In this document: piece after piece, positions 8,647 to 16,667 of the stretch | Layout of the letters: the number at the start of each line of letters is the position of its first letter | How positions within the stretch are numbered: the stretch's first letter is position 1 | Position numbers and translations under genes: made by a program | The notes under the pieces: generated by a model | The model's database searches: none | What the model saw: only the letters and a program-made list of their open reading frames with translations | Told to the model about the DNA's origin: nothing | Source of the DNA: an uncultured Clostridia bacterium | GTDB taxonomy: Bacteria; Bacillota; Clostridia; Oscillospirales; Oscillospiraceae | Assembly: GCA_945927915.1 (NCBI GenBank) | Contig: CAMEMX010000002.1 | Location: 1 to 26,157 of the forward strand | Direction of reading: 5' to 3' | Length of the DNA stretch: 26,157 bases

Positions 8647-9963
8647 ATCAAAGATTCTGAACGCGTACGGAGCTCGTCCGAGCCGCAGGAGGAGCAGCCG
8701 CTTCCCGGCGAAAAAAAGCCGAAAAAGAAGCGGAAAAAGAACCGCAAGCTGCGCGTCATCACGATCCTTCTGTGCATCGTGCTGTTTTTTGAAGCTGCCT
8801 ACTGCTTCCTTGTGTTTACGGATATTTCCACGATCAAATACTGGCGCGAGGTCTATATCGACACCGCCATGTCCACCCTGTCGCACCAATGGCTCGCCAC
8901 ATCCTTCCTGCCGGAATACATGGTGAATAACCAGTTGCTCAAAAATGAGTATATCAATCTGTCCGGCGTCGGGCATAACAGCGAACGTCCGAAGCCGACC
9001 GATCCCGGCACCTCGGTCGAGCCGACCGAGCCGTCCACGACCGAGCCGGTCGATCCGCATTCCGACGCCGCGCAGGAGGCGTTCTACGAGACCTTCTGGG
9101 AGCTGAACCGCACCTCCTTTGAAGAATATCTGGACGATCATCCCGACGTACTGCAAAACGGCTGGGATGCCATCTATATCAATGAGGCCGGTCTGGACGA
9201 CGAGGGCACGAGCATCTACACCTCCATGGGTGAGCAGGTGCTCGCCATCGACGCGAAAAACAAGATCCTGCTCATCCGCGTCGCGGGCAGCAAGGAAGGC
9301 AACGGTTACCAGGGAGTGCTCGCCGTGGCGAAGGACCCCACACAGCTCCGCTGCGGGCCGTCCGCCGGCATCGGCTCCTACGGTCAGGCCCTGGGCGAGC
9401 TTGTCGAGCGCAACGACGGCGTTCTCGGCATCGTAGGCAGCGGCTTCATTGACCCCAACGGAAACGGTACGGGCGGCATCGTCGCAGGCTACGCCATGTG
9501 CAGCGGCACATCCTACGGCACGCACGACCTCCGAGCCGGCACAAAGCGTCTGGAGCTGACGCAGGACAATAAGCTCTATGTCATCGACTCGTTCGAGCCG
9601 GTCGCCTCCGACGTCACGGACGCGGTGGAGTTCTCCCCCGCCCTCATCGTTGACGGTGAGCTGATGGTCAGCGGCTTCTCCGGCTGGGGCGGCGTCCATC
9701 CCCGCGCAGCCATCGGTCAGTCCGAGCGCGGCGAGATCCTCATGCTCATCATCGAGGGCAGAATGGTCGGCCGCTCCATCGGCACAGACATCGAAGAATG
9801 CGCCGAGATCCTCAAGCGGCACAAATGCTACACCGCCATGAACCTCGACGGCGGCACCAGCGCCGTTATGTGGTATGACGGCGAATATGTGACGAAGTGC
9901 TCCAATACCAGCATTGCCTCCCGCCTGCTGCCCAACGCCTGGGTCTACGGCTACAGCGAATAA
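8647..9963 (+). CDS. Membrane-anchored phosphodiester glycosidase (NAGPA domain) with apparent ATC start
   Basis: The C-terminal half (about residues 200-435) matches the NAGPA family: HPRAAIGQSERGEILMLIIE, then GRMVGRSIGTDIEE and AMNLDGGTSAVMW, the family's Asn-Leu-Asp-Gly-Gly core. Family members cleave sugar-1-phosphodiesters and bacterial forms are usually exported. Before it come a very basic stretch (residues 23-36), one membrane helix (about 37-57) and a Pro/Thr/Glu-rich linker (about 115-138) with a repeated EPTEPSTTEP-like motif, so the catalytic part should face outside. The computed GTG at 8779 falls inside the helix and has no ribosome site. The frame opens after a TGA at 8623, and AGGAGG (8633-8638) stands 8 bases before an ATC at 8647. 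No ATG, GTG or TTG offers a sensible start, so ATC, or a miscalled ATG, is preferred. The total is 438 residues. Confidence 0.8.
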   Translation: MKDSERVRSSSEPQEEQPLPGEKKPKKKRKKNRKLRVITILLCIVLFFEAAYCFLVFTDISTIKYWREVYIDTAMSTLSHQWLATSFLPEYMVNNQLLKNEYINLSGVGHNSERPKPTDPGTSVEPTEPSTTEPVDPHSDAAQEAFYETFWELNRTSFEEYLDDHPDVLQNGWDAIYINEAGLDDEGTSIYTSMGEQVLAIDAKNKILLIRVAGSKEGNGYQGVLAVAKDPTQLRCGPSAGIGSYGQALGELVERNDGVLGIVGSGFIDPNGNGTGGIVAGYAMCSGTSYGTHDLRAGTKRLELTQDNKLYVIDSFEPVASDVTDAVEFSPALIVDGELMVSGFSGWGGVHPRAAIGQSERGEILMLIIEGRMVGRSIGTDIEECAEILKRHKCYTAMNLDGGTSAVMWYDGEYVTKCSNTSIASRLLPNAWVYGYSE

Positions 9964-9966
9964 CGT

Positions 9967-9999
9967 GAAAAAATCGGGCTGTATCAGCCCGATTTTTTC
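9967..9999 (+). terminator. Rho-independent terminator after the glycosidase gene
   Basis: A stem made from GAAAAAATCGGGCTG and its complement (9967-9981 with 9985-9999) has a TAT loop and six T residues in the 3' arm. It begins 3 bases after the stop codon and cleanly separates the envelope genes from the next unit. Confidence 0.88.
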
Positions 10000-10010
10000 G
10001 TTTTCAACGG

Positions 10011-10039
10011 TTGCGACATCGACAGGTTTATGGTAGAAT
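10011..10039 (+). promoter_or_regulatory. Promoter of the leuA-like / TIM-AMP-ligase unit
   Basis: TTGCGA (10011-10016) and TAGAAT (10034-10039) are 17 bases apart, with TATGG ahead of the -10. The short leader of about 45 bases to the ATG at 10089 shows no T-box motif, unlike the two ligase modules downstream. Confidence 0.6.
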
Positions 10040-10088
10040 ATACGTCAAACTATGAATGGATACCATTCAGGAAAAGGAGCGAGTTTCA

Positions 10089-11498
10089 ATGAACACCATA
10101 CAAATTTCCGATCGTACCCTGCGTGCGCCGCAGGAAAGCACCGTTCTTAGCTTCCGCGAGAAGGTGGAGAGCATCAAGGAGCTGGATCGACTTTGCGTGG
10201 ATGTGATCGAAACCGCCTGCGCCGCCGGCAGCAAGACCGACGCACTGCTGCTGCGCACCGCCGCGCCGCTTCTGAAGCACAGCGCCCTCTCGTGCGCCTG
10301 CGAGCTGACGCCGGAGGGCATCGACTTCGCCTGGAGCGCCGTCCAAAGCGCCGCAAGGCCGCGCCTGCTGCTTGCCGTGCCGACGTCCAGCGTGCAGATG
10401 GAATACCTCTGCGGCTGCAAGCCCAAGGTGCTGCTGGAAAAGATCTCCGCTCTCGTCGCACGCGCCGTCTCCCTCTGCACGGACGTCGAATTTGCCGCCG
10501 TGGACGCCACGCGCAGCGAGCCGGACTTCCTTCATCAGGCCATTCAGGCGGCGATCGACGCGGGCGCGGCAAGCGTTACCGTCTGCGATACGGCAGGCGT
10601 CCTGCTGCCGGAGGAGTTTGCCGCATTCCTCAGCGAGCTGTACGAGGCCGTTCCCGCCCTGCGCGGCGTCTGCCTCGGCGCGGAGTGCTCGGACAGGATG
10701 CATATGGGCTCCGCGTGCATGGTCGCCGCCGCAAAGGCCGGCGCGACATTGCTCAAGACCGCAGTCAACGAGCCGGGCGTCCCCTCCGTGGCGGACTTTG
10801 CGGACGTTCTGAAACAGCGCGGCGATACGCTCGGCCTGCGCTGCGCGTTGAACCTGCCCGTTTTGGAGCAGGCGTGCGCCCGCATCTGCGATATGCGCTC
10901 GGCAAAACAGAGCGCCCGCTCCCCCTTCACCTCCGGCGTGCAGACGTCGGACGAAAGTCTCCTGCTCCACGCGGGCGACGACCGTGCGACCGTTGCCGCC
11001 TGCGTGAAAAAGCTCGGCTATGACCTGAGCGACGAGGATCTTGCGCGGGTTTACGAGAGCTTCTGCCGCATCTCGGAGAAAAAGGACGTCGGCAGCCGCG
11101 AGCTCGACGCCATCGTCGCAAGCTCCGCCATGCAGGTCGCCCCGACCTATAGCCTCAAGACCTATGTGACCAACAGCAGCAACGTGATGAGCGCAAGCGC
11201 GCAGATCGAGCTGGAAAAGGGCGGCACCGTCCTGCAGGGCATCAGCCTCGGCGACGGCCCGATCGACGCCGCCTTCCTCGCCATCGAGGGCATCGTCGGT
11301 CACCATTTTGACCTCGACGACTTCCAGATCCAGGCCGTCACCGAGGGCCGCGAGGCCATGGGCGAGGCGCTCGTCAAGCTCCGCGCCGGCGGCAAGCTCT
11401 TTGCCGGGCGCGGCATCTCCACGGACATCATCGGCGCGAGCATCCGCGCTTACATCAGCGCACTGAACAAAATCTGCTATGAGGAGGCGCAGGAATGA
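10089..11498 (+). CDS. LeuA-like (isopropylmalate/homocitrate synthase family) protein lacking the metal-binding residues
   Basis: The overall 469-residue fold is that of the DRE-TIM synthases: a barrel opening ISDRTLRAPQ (6-15), VCDTAGVLLPEEF near 165-177, and a C-terminal LeuA allosteric domain (about 340-460) with GDGPIDAAFLAIE and GRGISTDIIGASIRAY. The catalytic signature is degraded. The usual LRDGxQ is LRAPQ, losing the metal-binding Asp, and the metal-binding HxH(ND) reads E199-C-S201-D. All three ligands known for isopropylmalate synthases are therefore gone, while the regulatory domain looks intact. I infer a non-catalytic or repurposed paralog, perhaps sensing an amino acid. The start at 10089 has AAGGAG at 10074-10079; an upstream in-frame ATG at 10056 lacks a site. 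The gene overlaps the next by 4 bases (ATGA), so the two are coupled. Confidence 0.75.
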   Translation: MNTIQISDRTLRAPQESTVLSFREKVESIKELDRLCVDVIETACAAGSKTDALLLRTAAPLLKHSALSCACELTPEGIDFAWSAVQSAARPRLLLAVPTSSVQMEYLCGCKPKVLLEKISALVARAVSLCTDVEFAAVDATRSEPDFLHQAIQAAIDAGAASVTVCDTAGVLLPEEFAAFLSELYEAVPALRGVCLGAECSDRMHMGSACMVAAAKAGATLLKTAVNEPGVPSVADFADVLKQRGDTLGLRCALNLPVLEQACARICDMRSAKQSARSPFTSGVQTSDESLLLHAGDDRATVAACVKKLGYDLSDEDLARVYESFCRISEKKDVGSRELDAIVASSAMQVAPTYSLKTYVTNSSNVMSASAQIELEKGGTVLQGISLGDGPIDAAFLAIEGIVGHHFDLDDFQIQAVTEGREAMGEALVKLRAGGKLFAGRGISTDIIGASIRAYISALNKICYEEAQE

Positions 11499-13975
11499 AG
11501 CTCTCCTTTTCCACGAACCATTGGGGCGACAACAGCCTCAGCCGCTGTCTTGACATCGCCGCGACTTACGGCTTTTCCGGCGTCGAGCTGCACAGTCTGG
11601 ACGATCTCGGCGGCGAGACGCCCGCCGCGGTCTATCACCGCCTCATTGCGCTTGGCCTGAAGATCCCCTGCATCGACCTGTGCGCCGACATCGGCGTTGC
11701 CGCGCAGAAGGACGCGGCGCTCGCGGAGCTGAAGCGGGTCATTCCCGCCATGCAGCGCCTGCGCGTTGCGTATCTTCGCCTGCGCGCTGCGGCAAACGAT
11801 AACGCCGTCGCCGCAGCGGAGGACTTTTTGCGTCAGGCCGTGCCGCTGGCTGAGCGCGGCGGCATTGTCCTGCTCATCGAGACGGCGGGCGCGTTTGCCG
11901 ACACCGCAGCGCTGCGCGGCGTGCTTGGCCTCTTTGCCTCCGACGCGCTGGGCGCGCTGTGGGATCTGCACTACCCCTACCACGTCTGCGGCGAAAGCCC
12001 GGAGGACACCATCCGCAACCTCGGTGCCTATGTGCGCCATGTGCACATCAAGGACTCGACCGACGCGGGCACCTACTGCCTCGTCGGCGAGGGCGCGCTG
12101 CCGCTCGACGAGTTCATGGGTGCGCTGCGCTCGGTCAACTACGACGGCTTCGTCAGCCTTGAGTGGGACCCCGCGTGGGCGGCGGAATACGCCGACATGG
12201 ACTTGATTCTGACCCATTTTGTCAGCTATATGTCCCGTTATTCGACGCTCTCGCGGGCGCAGGCGAGCCTGTACCGCAGCCGCAGCGGCGCGGGCAAATA
12301 CGTCTGGAAAAAGGACGCGCTGATCGAGAAGACCTTCTCGCAGGTGCTTGACACCATGGTGCGGGAATTCCCCGACCAGTACGCCATCAAATACACCACC
12401 CTCGACTACACCCGCACCTACGCGCAGTTCCGCGACGACGTGGACACCTTCGCCCGCGCCCTGATCGACATGGGCGTCCGCGCCGGCAGCCATGTGGCGG
12501 TCTGGGCGACGAACATCCCGCAGTGGTACATCGCCTTCTGGGCGGTGACGAAGCTCGGCGGCGTCCTGGTCACGATGAACACCGCCTACAAGATCCACGA
12601 GGCAGAATACCTCCTGCGCCAGTCCGACACGCACACCCTCGTGATGGTCAGCGGCTACCGCGACTCCGACTATGCCTCGATCATCTCGGAGCTTTGCCCG
12701 GAGCTTGCGGACAACCGCACGGGCGAGCCGCTGCACAGCAAGCGTCTGCCCTTCCTGCGCAACGTCATCACCGTCGGCTTTGCCATGAAGGGCGCGATGA
12801 CCTGGGAGCAGGCCGTCAGCCGCAGCTCGAAGGTGCCGGTCGAGGAGGTGCAGCGCATGGCAGCCGCCGTCGACGTCCATGACGTTTGCAATATGCAGTA
12901 CACCTCCGGCACGACGGGCTTCCCCAAGGGCGTCATGCTGACGCATTACAATATCGTCAACAACGGCAAGTGCATCGGCGACCGCATGGACCTGTCCACC
13001 GCCGACCGCATGATGATCCAGGTGCCGATGTTCCACTGCTTCGGCATGGTTTTGGCTATGACTGCCTCGATGACCCACGGCGCGACGATCCTGCCGCTGC
13101 CCTACTTTTCCCCGAAGCCCGCCCTCGCGTGTATCCATCAGGAGCACATCACGGCCTTCCACGGCGTTCCGACGATGTTCATCGCCATGCTGGAGCATCC
13201 CGATTTTGAAAAGACCGACTTTTCCTATATGCGCACGGGCATCATGGCCGGTTCGCCCTGCCCGATCTCCGTCATGCAGGATGTGGTCGAGAAGATGCAT
13301 ATGCGCGAGATCACCATCGTCTACGGTCAGACCGAGGCTTCGCCCGGCTGCACGATGAGCAGCACGGATGATCCCATTGAGGTGCGTGTTTCCACCGTCG
13401 GCCGCGCCCTGCCGGAGATCGAGTGCAAGATCGTCGACCCGGAGACGGGCGAGGACTGCCCGGACAACGTGACGGGCGAATTCGTCGCACGCGGCTATAA
13501 CATCATGAAGGGCTATTACAAGATGCCCCGCGCCACCGCTGCCGCCATCGACAAGGACGGCTGGCTGCACACGGGCGACCTTGCCTGCCGCACTCCGGAG
13601 GGCAACTACCGCATCACCGGCCGCCTCAAGGACATGATCATCCGCGGCGGCGAGAACATCTACCCCAAGGAGATCGAGGAATTCATCTACACCCACCCGA
13701 AGGTCAGCGACGTGCAGGTCATCGGCGTGCCGGACGAGCAGTACGGCGAGGAGATCATGGCCTGCATCATCCTCAAGGAGGGCGAGACGATGACCGCCGA
13801 TGAGATGAAGACCTACATCCGTGACCACATGGCAAAGCACAAGGTGCCGCGCTATGTCGATTTCGTCGAGTCCTTCCCGATGAACGTCGCGGGCAAGATC
13901 CTCAAATACAAGATGCGCGAGGACGCCATCGAGAAGCTCGGCCTGCAAAAGGCCAATGCCATCGAAACGGCGTAA
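11495..13975 (+). CDS. Fusion of xylose-isomerase-like TIM barrel and AMP-dependent acyl-CoA ligase
   Basis: This 826-residue protein joins two enzyme families. Residues 1 to about 255 are a sugar-phosphate isomerase/epimerase (AP endonuclease 2) barrel with its acidic and His metal residues in place: GVELHS, LIETAG, WDLHYPYH, HVHIKDS and SLEWDP. Residues about 265-820 are an adenylate-forming ligase with the P-loop YTSGTTGFPKG (about 469-479), YGQTEASPG (about 610), LHTGD (about 691), GRLKDMIIRGGENIYP and the C-terminal catalytic Lys in AGKILKYK (about 799-806). The ligase part resembles fatty-acyl-CoA synthetases and would make acyl-AMP, then acyl-CoA. The frame is continuous with no ribosome site at the join, so the fusion looks real. 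It is coupled to the LeuA-like gene and is followed directly by the first T-box promoter. The acid and barrel substrates are unknown. Confidence 0.8.
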   Translation: MKLSFSTNHWGDNSLSRCLDIAATYGFSGVELHSLDDLGGETPAAVYHRLIALGLKIPCIDLCADIGVAAQKDAALAELKRVIPAMQRLRVAYLRLRAAANDNAVAAAEDFLRQAVPLAERGGIVLLIETAGAFADTAALRGVLGLFASDALGALWDLHYPYHVCGESPEDTIRNLGAYVRHVHIKDSTDAGTYCLVGEGALPLDEFMGALRSVNYDGFVSLEWDPAWAAEYADMDLILTHFVSYMSRYSTLSRAQASLYRSRSGAGKYVWKKDALIEKTFSQVLDTMVREFPDQYAIKYTTLDYTRTYAQFRDDVDTFARALIDMGVRAGSHVAVWATNIPQWYIAFWAVTKLGGVLVTMNTAYKIHEAEYLLRQSDTHTLVMVSGYRDSDYASIISELCPELADNRTGEPLHSKRLPFLRNVITVGFAMKGAMTWEQAVSRSSKVPVEEVQRMAAAVDVHDVCNMQYTSGTTGFPKGVMLTHYNIVNNGKCIGDRMDLSTADRMMIQVPMFHCFGMVLAMTASMTHGATILPLPYFSPKPALACIHQEHITAFHGVPTMFIAMLEHPDFEKTDFSYMRTGIMAGSPCPISVMQDVVEKMHMREITIVYGQTEASPGCTMSSTDDPIEVRVSTVGRALPEIECKIVDPETGEDCPDNVTGEFVARGYNIMKGYYKMPRATAAAIDKDGWLHTGDLACRTPEGNYRITGRLKDMIIRGGENIYPKEIEEFIYTHPKVSDVQVIGVPDEQYGEEIMACIILKEGETMTADEMKTYIRDHMAKHKVPRYVDFVESFPMNVAGKILKYKMREDAIEKLGLQKANAIETA

Positions 13976-13985
13976 AAAGAAATAC

Positions 13986-14014
13986 TTGACAAATTCCGCA
14001 GGCGGTGTTATCAT
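13986..14014 (+). promoter_or_regulatory. Promoter of T-box module 1
   Basis: A perfect TTGACA (13986-13991) lies 17 bases before TATCAT (14009-14014), starting only 10 bases after the preceding stop codon. The predicted RNA start is near 14021, just ahead of the T-box stem I. The box sequences and spacing match those of module 2. Confidence 0.88.
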
Positions 14015-14036
14015 ATGGACAATTCCATACACCAAA

Positions 14037-14303
14037 GGCTATGACGAAGACGGCATAGATCCTTTCCGTCCCAGAGAGCCGGCGTTGCTGCGAAGCCGGT
14101 ACGCGAAAGATCTGCTTTTGCCCATCCCTTCCGAGCCGGAGATCCGAGAATATGCGCAGGCAGAAGGTAGGCGTCTCCCGTCACTGCCACGTCACGGCAA
14201 GGGGCTTGTCAGAGCCATGAGGGGCACGAAAGTGCAATTTGAGTGGTACCGCGGGTAATGTATTTTTCCCGTCTCAAAGCGAACGCTTTGGGACGGGTTT
14301 TTT
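14037..14303 (+). promoter_or_regulatory. T-box leader 1 (specifier uncertain, tentatively AUC, Ile)
   Basis: The T-box core TGAGTGGTACCGCGG is at 14240-14254, where it can pair with the NCCA end of an uncharged tRNA, and a terminator follows. Stem I is visible: base GGCT (14037-14040) with AGCC (14134-14137), the K-turn ATGA, helix GAAG (14046-14049) with CTTC (14128-14131), AGATC with GATCT, and the AG-bulge/distal loop CAGAGAGCCGG to GCTGCGAAGCC. Counting from the lower helix as in leader 2 puts AUC at 14124-14126 in the specifier position. However, the base after it is C rather than the usual purine, and the S-turn is not recognisable. The T-box call is firm and the amino acid is not. Confidence 0.93.
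14268..14303 (+). terminator. T-box 1 attenuator terminator
   Basis: CCCGTCTCAAAGC (14268-14280) pairs with GCTTTGGGACGGG (14285-14297) around a GAAC loop and is followed by six T residues. It is the default-off state of the leader; uncharged tRNA binding would favour the competing antiterminator formed with the T-box core. Confidence 0.92.
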
Positions 14304-14332
14304 ATGCAAGAAACAGAAAAGAGGGCTTGACT

Positions 14333-16600
14333 ATGCAGACAGCGACATACGATTCCACCATCACCGCCATCGCAGAACGTATCCGGGATATGCGCGAGAT
14401 CGCGGGCTTCTCCGTCGAGGAGATGGCCCAGCGGACGGACACCACGCCGGAGCAGTACGCCGCCTACGAAAACGGCGACTGCGATTTCCCCTTCTCCTTC
14501 CTCCATAAATGCTCCATCGTCTTCGGCATTGACACCACGGCGATTTTGGAGGGCCGGACGGCGAAGCTCTCGTCCTACACCGTCACGCGCAGCGGCGAGG
14601 GGCAGGTCATGGTGCAGGAGGGCGGCATCGAGATCCGCAACCTCGCGCCGCGCTTCCGCGACAAGATCGCGGAGCCGCACCTCGTCCGCTACGGCTACCG
14701 CGCCGAGCAGCAGAATCTGCCCATCCACACGAACACCCACTCCGGGCAGGAATTTGACTACATCATCAGCGGCAAGCTCAAGGTGCAGGTCGGCAAGCAC
14801 ACCGAGATCCTCGGCCCCGGCGACTCGATCTACTATAACAGCTCCACGCCGCACGGCATGATCGCCGTCGACGGCGAGGATTGCCTCTTCTGCGCCATCG
14901 TCCTGCCCGGCGAGGACATGGAGCCGGAATCCGTCAGCCAGAGCATCGCCGTCGCCCGGTCGAGCCAGCGACTGCTGTGCGAAAAGTTCGTCAAATGCAC
15001 CGAAAATGAGAAGGGCGAGCTGCAGGCCATCCGCTTTGAGAACGAGGACAGCTACAATTTCGCCTTCGACACCGTCGACGCGCTGGCTGACGCCTACCCC
15101 GACAAGCTCGCCATGCTCCATCTGGACAAAAACAAGGTCGAGCGGCGCTTCACCTTCCGCGACATCAAGCGCGCCTCCAACCAGACGGCGAATTACTTCC
15201 GCTCCCTCGGCATCCAAAAGGGCGACCGCGTGATGCTGGTGCTCAAGCGGCACTACCAGTTCTGGTTCTCCATGCTCGCCCTGCACAAGCTCGGCGCCAT
15301 CGCCATCCCCGCGACCAACCAGCTTCTGGCGCACGACTTCGTTTACCGTTTCCAGTCCGCCGGCGTCAGCGCCATCGTCGCCACGGCGGACGGCGCAGTC
15401 GCGGAATCCGTCGAGGAGGCCGCCAAGACCTGCCCGGAGCTGAAAACGAAGATTTTGGTCGGCGGCAAGCGCGAGAGCTGGCGCTGCTTCGACGAGGAAT
15501 ACGCCCTCTTCACCGGCAAATTCGAGCGCACAGCCGACACCCCCTGCGGCGCGGACATCTCCACCATGTTCTTCACCTCCGGCACGACGGGCTATCCCAA
15601 GATCGCCGCGCACAGCTACAAATACGCCCTCGGCCACTATATCACGGCAAAATACTGGCACTGTGTCGAGCGTGACGGCCTGCACCTGACCATTTCCGAC
15701 ACCGGCTGGGGCAAGGCGCTCTGGGGCAAGTTCTACGGGCAATGGATGGCTGAGGGCGCGGTCTTCACCTATGACTTTGACCGCTTCGACGCGCATGACA
15801 TCCTGCCGCTGTTCGCCAAGTACCATATCACCACGTTCTGCGCACCTCCGACCATGCTGCGTATGTTCATCAAGGAGAACCTCTCGGACTACGACCTCAG
15901 CTCCGTCCACCACATGACCACCGCGGGCGAGGCGCTCAATCCCGAGGTCTTCCGCCAGATCAAGAAGGCGACCGGCCTGACCGTCATGGAGGGCTACGGT
16001 CAGACGGAGACGACCCTCACCATCGCCACCCTGCCCGGCACGCCGAGCCGTCCCGGCTCGATGGGCAAGCCCTCGCCGCTGTATGACATCGACCTTGTCG
16101 ATGCCGACGGCAACAGCGTCCCCGACGGCGAGGTCGGCGAGATCGTCGTCCGCACCGACAAGACCGTCCCCTGCGGCCTGTTCAGCGGCTACTACCGCGA
16201 CCCCGAACGCACCGCCGAGGTCTGGCATGACGGCCTTTACCACACCGGCGACACCGCATGGCGCGACGAGGACGGCTATTTCTGGTATGTCGGCCGCGTG
16301 GACGACGTCATCAAGTCCTCCGGCTACCGCATCGGGCCGTTCGAGATCGAGAACGTCATCATGGAGCTGCCGTATGTGCTCGAATGCGGCGTCTCTGCCG
16401 CGCCGGACGAGCTGCGCGGTCAGGTCGTCAAGGCGAGCATCGTGCTGACCAAGGGCACGCAGCCCAGCGAAGCGCTCAAGAAAGAGATCCAGAACTACGT
16501 CAAGGCGCATACCGCGCCGTACAAATACCCGCGCATCGTCGTATTCCGCGACGAGCTGCCCAAGACGATCTCCGGCAAGATCCAGCGAAACAAGCTGTAA
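14333..16600 (+). CDS. HTH(XRE)-cupin-acyl-CoA ligase fusion, copy 1
   Basis: This 755-residue protein has three parts in one frame. An XRE-type helix-turn-helix (about 8-66) includes RIRDMREIAGFSVEEMAQRT and PEQYAAYENG. A cupin (about 128-185) has HTNTHSGQEFDYIISGKL and STPHGM with metal-ligand-like His and Glu. An AMP-dependent ligase (about 220-755) follows, resembling medium-chain or aromatic acyl-CoA synthetases: FFTSGTTGYPK (about 413), YGQTETT (about 555), YHTGD (about 636), KSSGYRIGPFEIE and the catalytic Lys in SGKIQRNKL at the very end. It would activate a carboxylic acid to its CoA ester. HTH-cupin pairs are normally regulators binding a small ligand, so self-sensing or DNA binding is an inference. 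The ATG at 14333 has AGAGGG upstream; the longer frame would read back through the terminator. T-box control implies induction by amino acid shortage. Confidence 0.87.
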   Translation: MQTATYDSTITAIAERIRDMREIAGFSVEEMAQRTDTTPEQYAAYENGDCDFPFSFLHKCSIVFGIDTTAILEGRTAKLSSYTVTRSGEGQVMVQEGGIEIRNLAPRFRDKIAEPHLVRYGYRAEQQNLPIHTNTHSGQEFDYIISGKLKVQVGKHTEILGPGDSIYYNSSTPHGMIAVDGEDCLFCAIVLPGEDMEPESVSQSIAVARSSQRLLCEKFVKCTENEKGELQAIRFENEDSYNFAFDTVDALADAYPDKLAMLHLDKNKVERRFTFRDIKRASNQTANYFRSLGIQKGDRVMLVLKRHYQFWFSMLALHKLGAIAIPATNQLLAHDFVYRFQSAGVSAIVATADGAVAESVEEAAKTCPELKTKILVGGKRESWRCFDEEYALFTGKFERTADTPCGADISTMFFTSGTTGYPKIAAHSYKYALGHYITAKYWHCVERDGLHLTISDTGWGKALWGKFYGQWMAEGAVFTYDFDRFDAHDILPLFAKYHITTFCAPPTMLRMFIKENLSDYDLSSVHHMTTAGEALNPEVFRQIKKATGLTVMEGYGQTETTLTIATLPGTPSRPGSMGKPSPLYDIDLVDADGNSVPDGEVGEIVVRTDKTVPCGLFSGYYRDPERTAEVWHDGLYHTGDTAWRDEDGYFWYVGRVDDVIKSSGYRIGPFEIENVIMELPYVLECGVSAAPDELRGQVVKASIVLTKGTQPSEALKKEIQNYVKAHTAPYKYPRIVVFRDELPKTISGKIQRNKL

Positions 16601-16619
16601 AGAATCGCAAAAGTTTTCA

Positions 16620-16648
16620 TTGACAATCCGAGACGGCTATGGTATCAT
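16620..16648 (+). promoter_or_regulatory. Promoter of T-box module 2 and the VOR operon
   Basis: TTGACA (16620-16625) and TATCAT (16643-16648) are 17 bases apart with TATGG before the -10. It lies 20 bases after the stop of ligase copy 1, and no terminator separates them, so RNA from module 1 could also enter leader 2. Confidence 0.88.
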
Positions 16649-16667
16649 GGTTAAAAATTCATACAAA

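Noticed and set aside
8640..8660. Six-codon leader peptide starting at ATG 8640
   Set aside because: The ATG touches the ribosome site with almost no spacing, so initiation there is unlikely.
11477..14035. Long antisense frame (852 codons) opposite the TIM-barrel/ligase fusion
   Set aside because: Same composition effect; it has no recognisable motif, and the plus strand has complete enzyme signatures.
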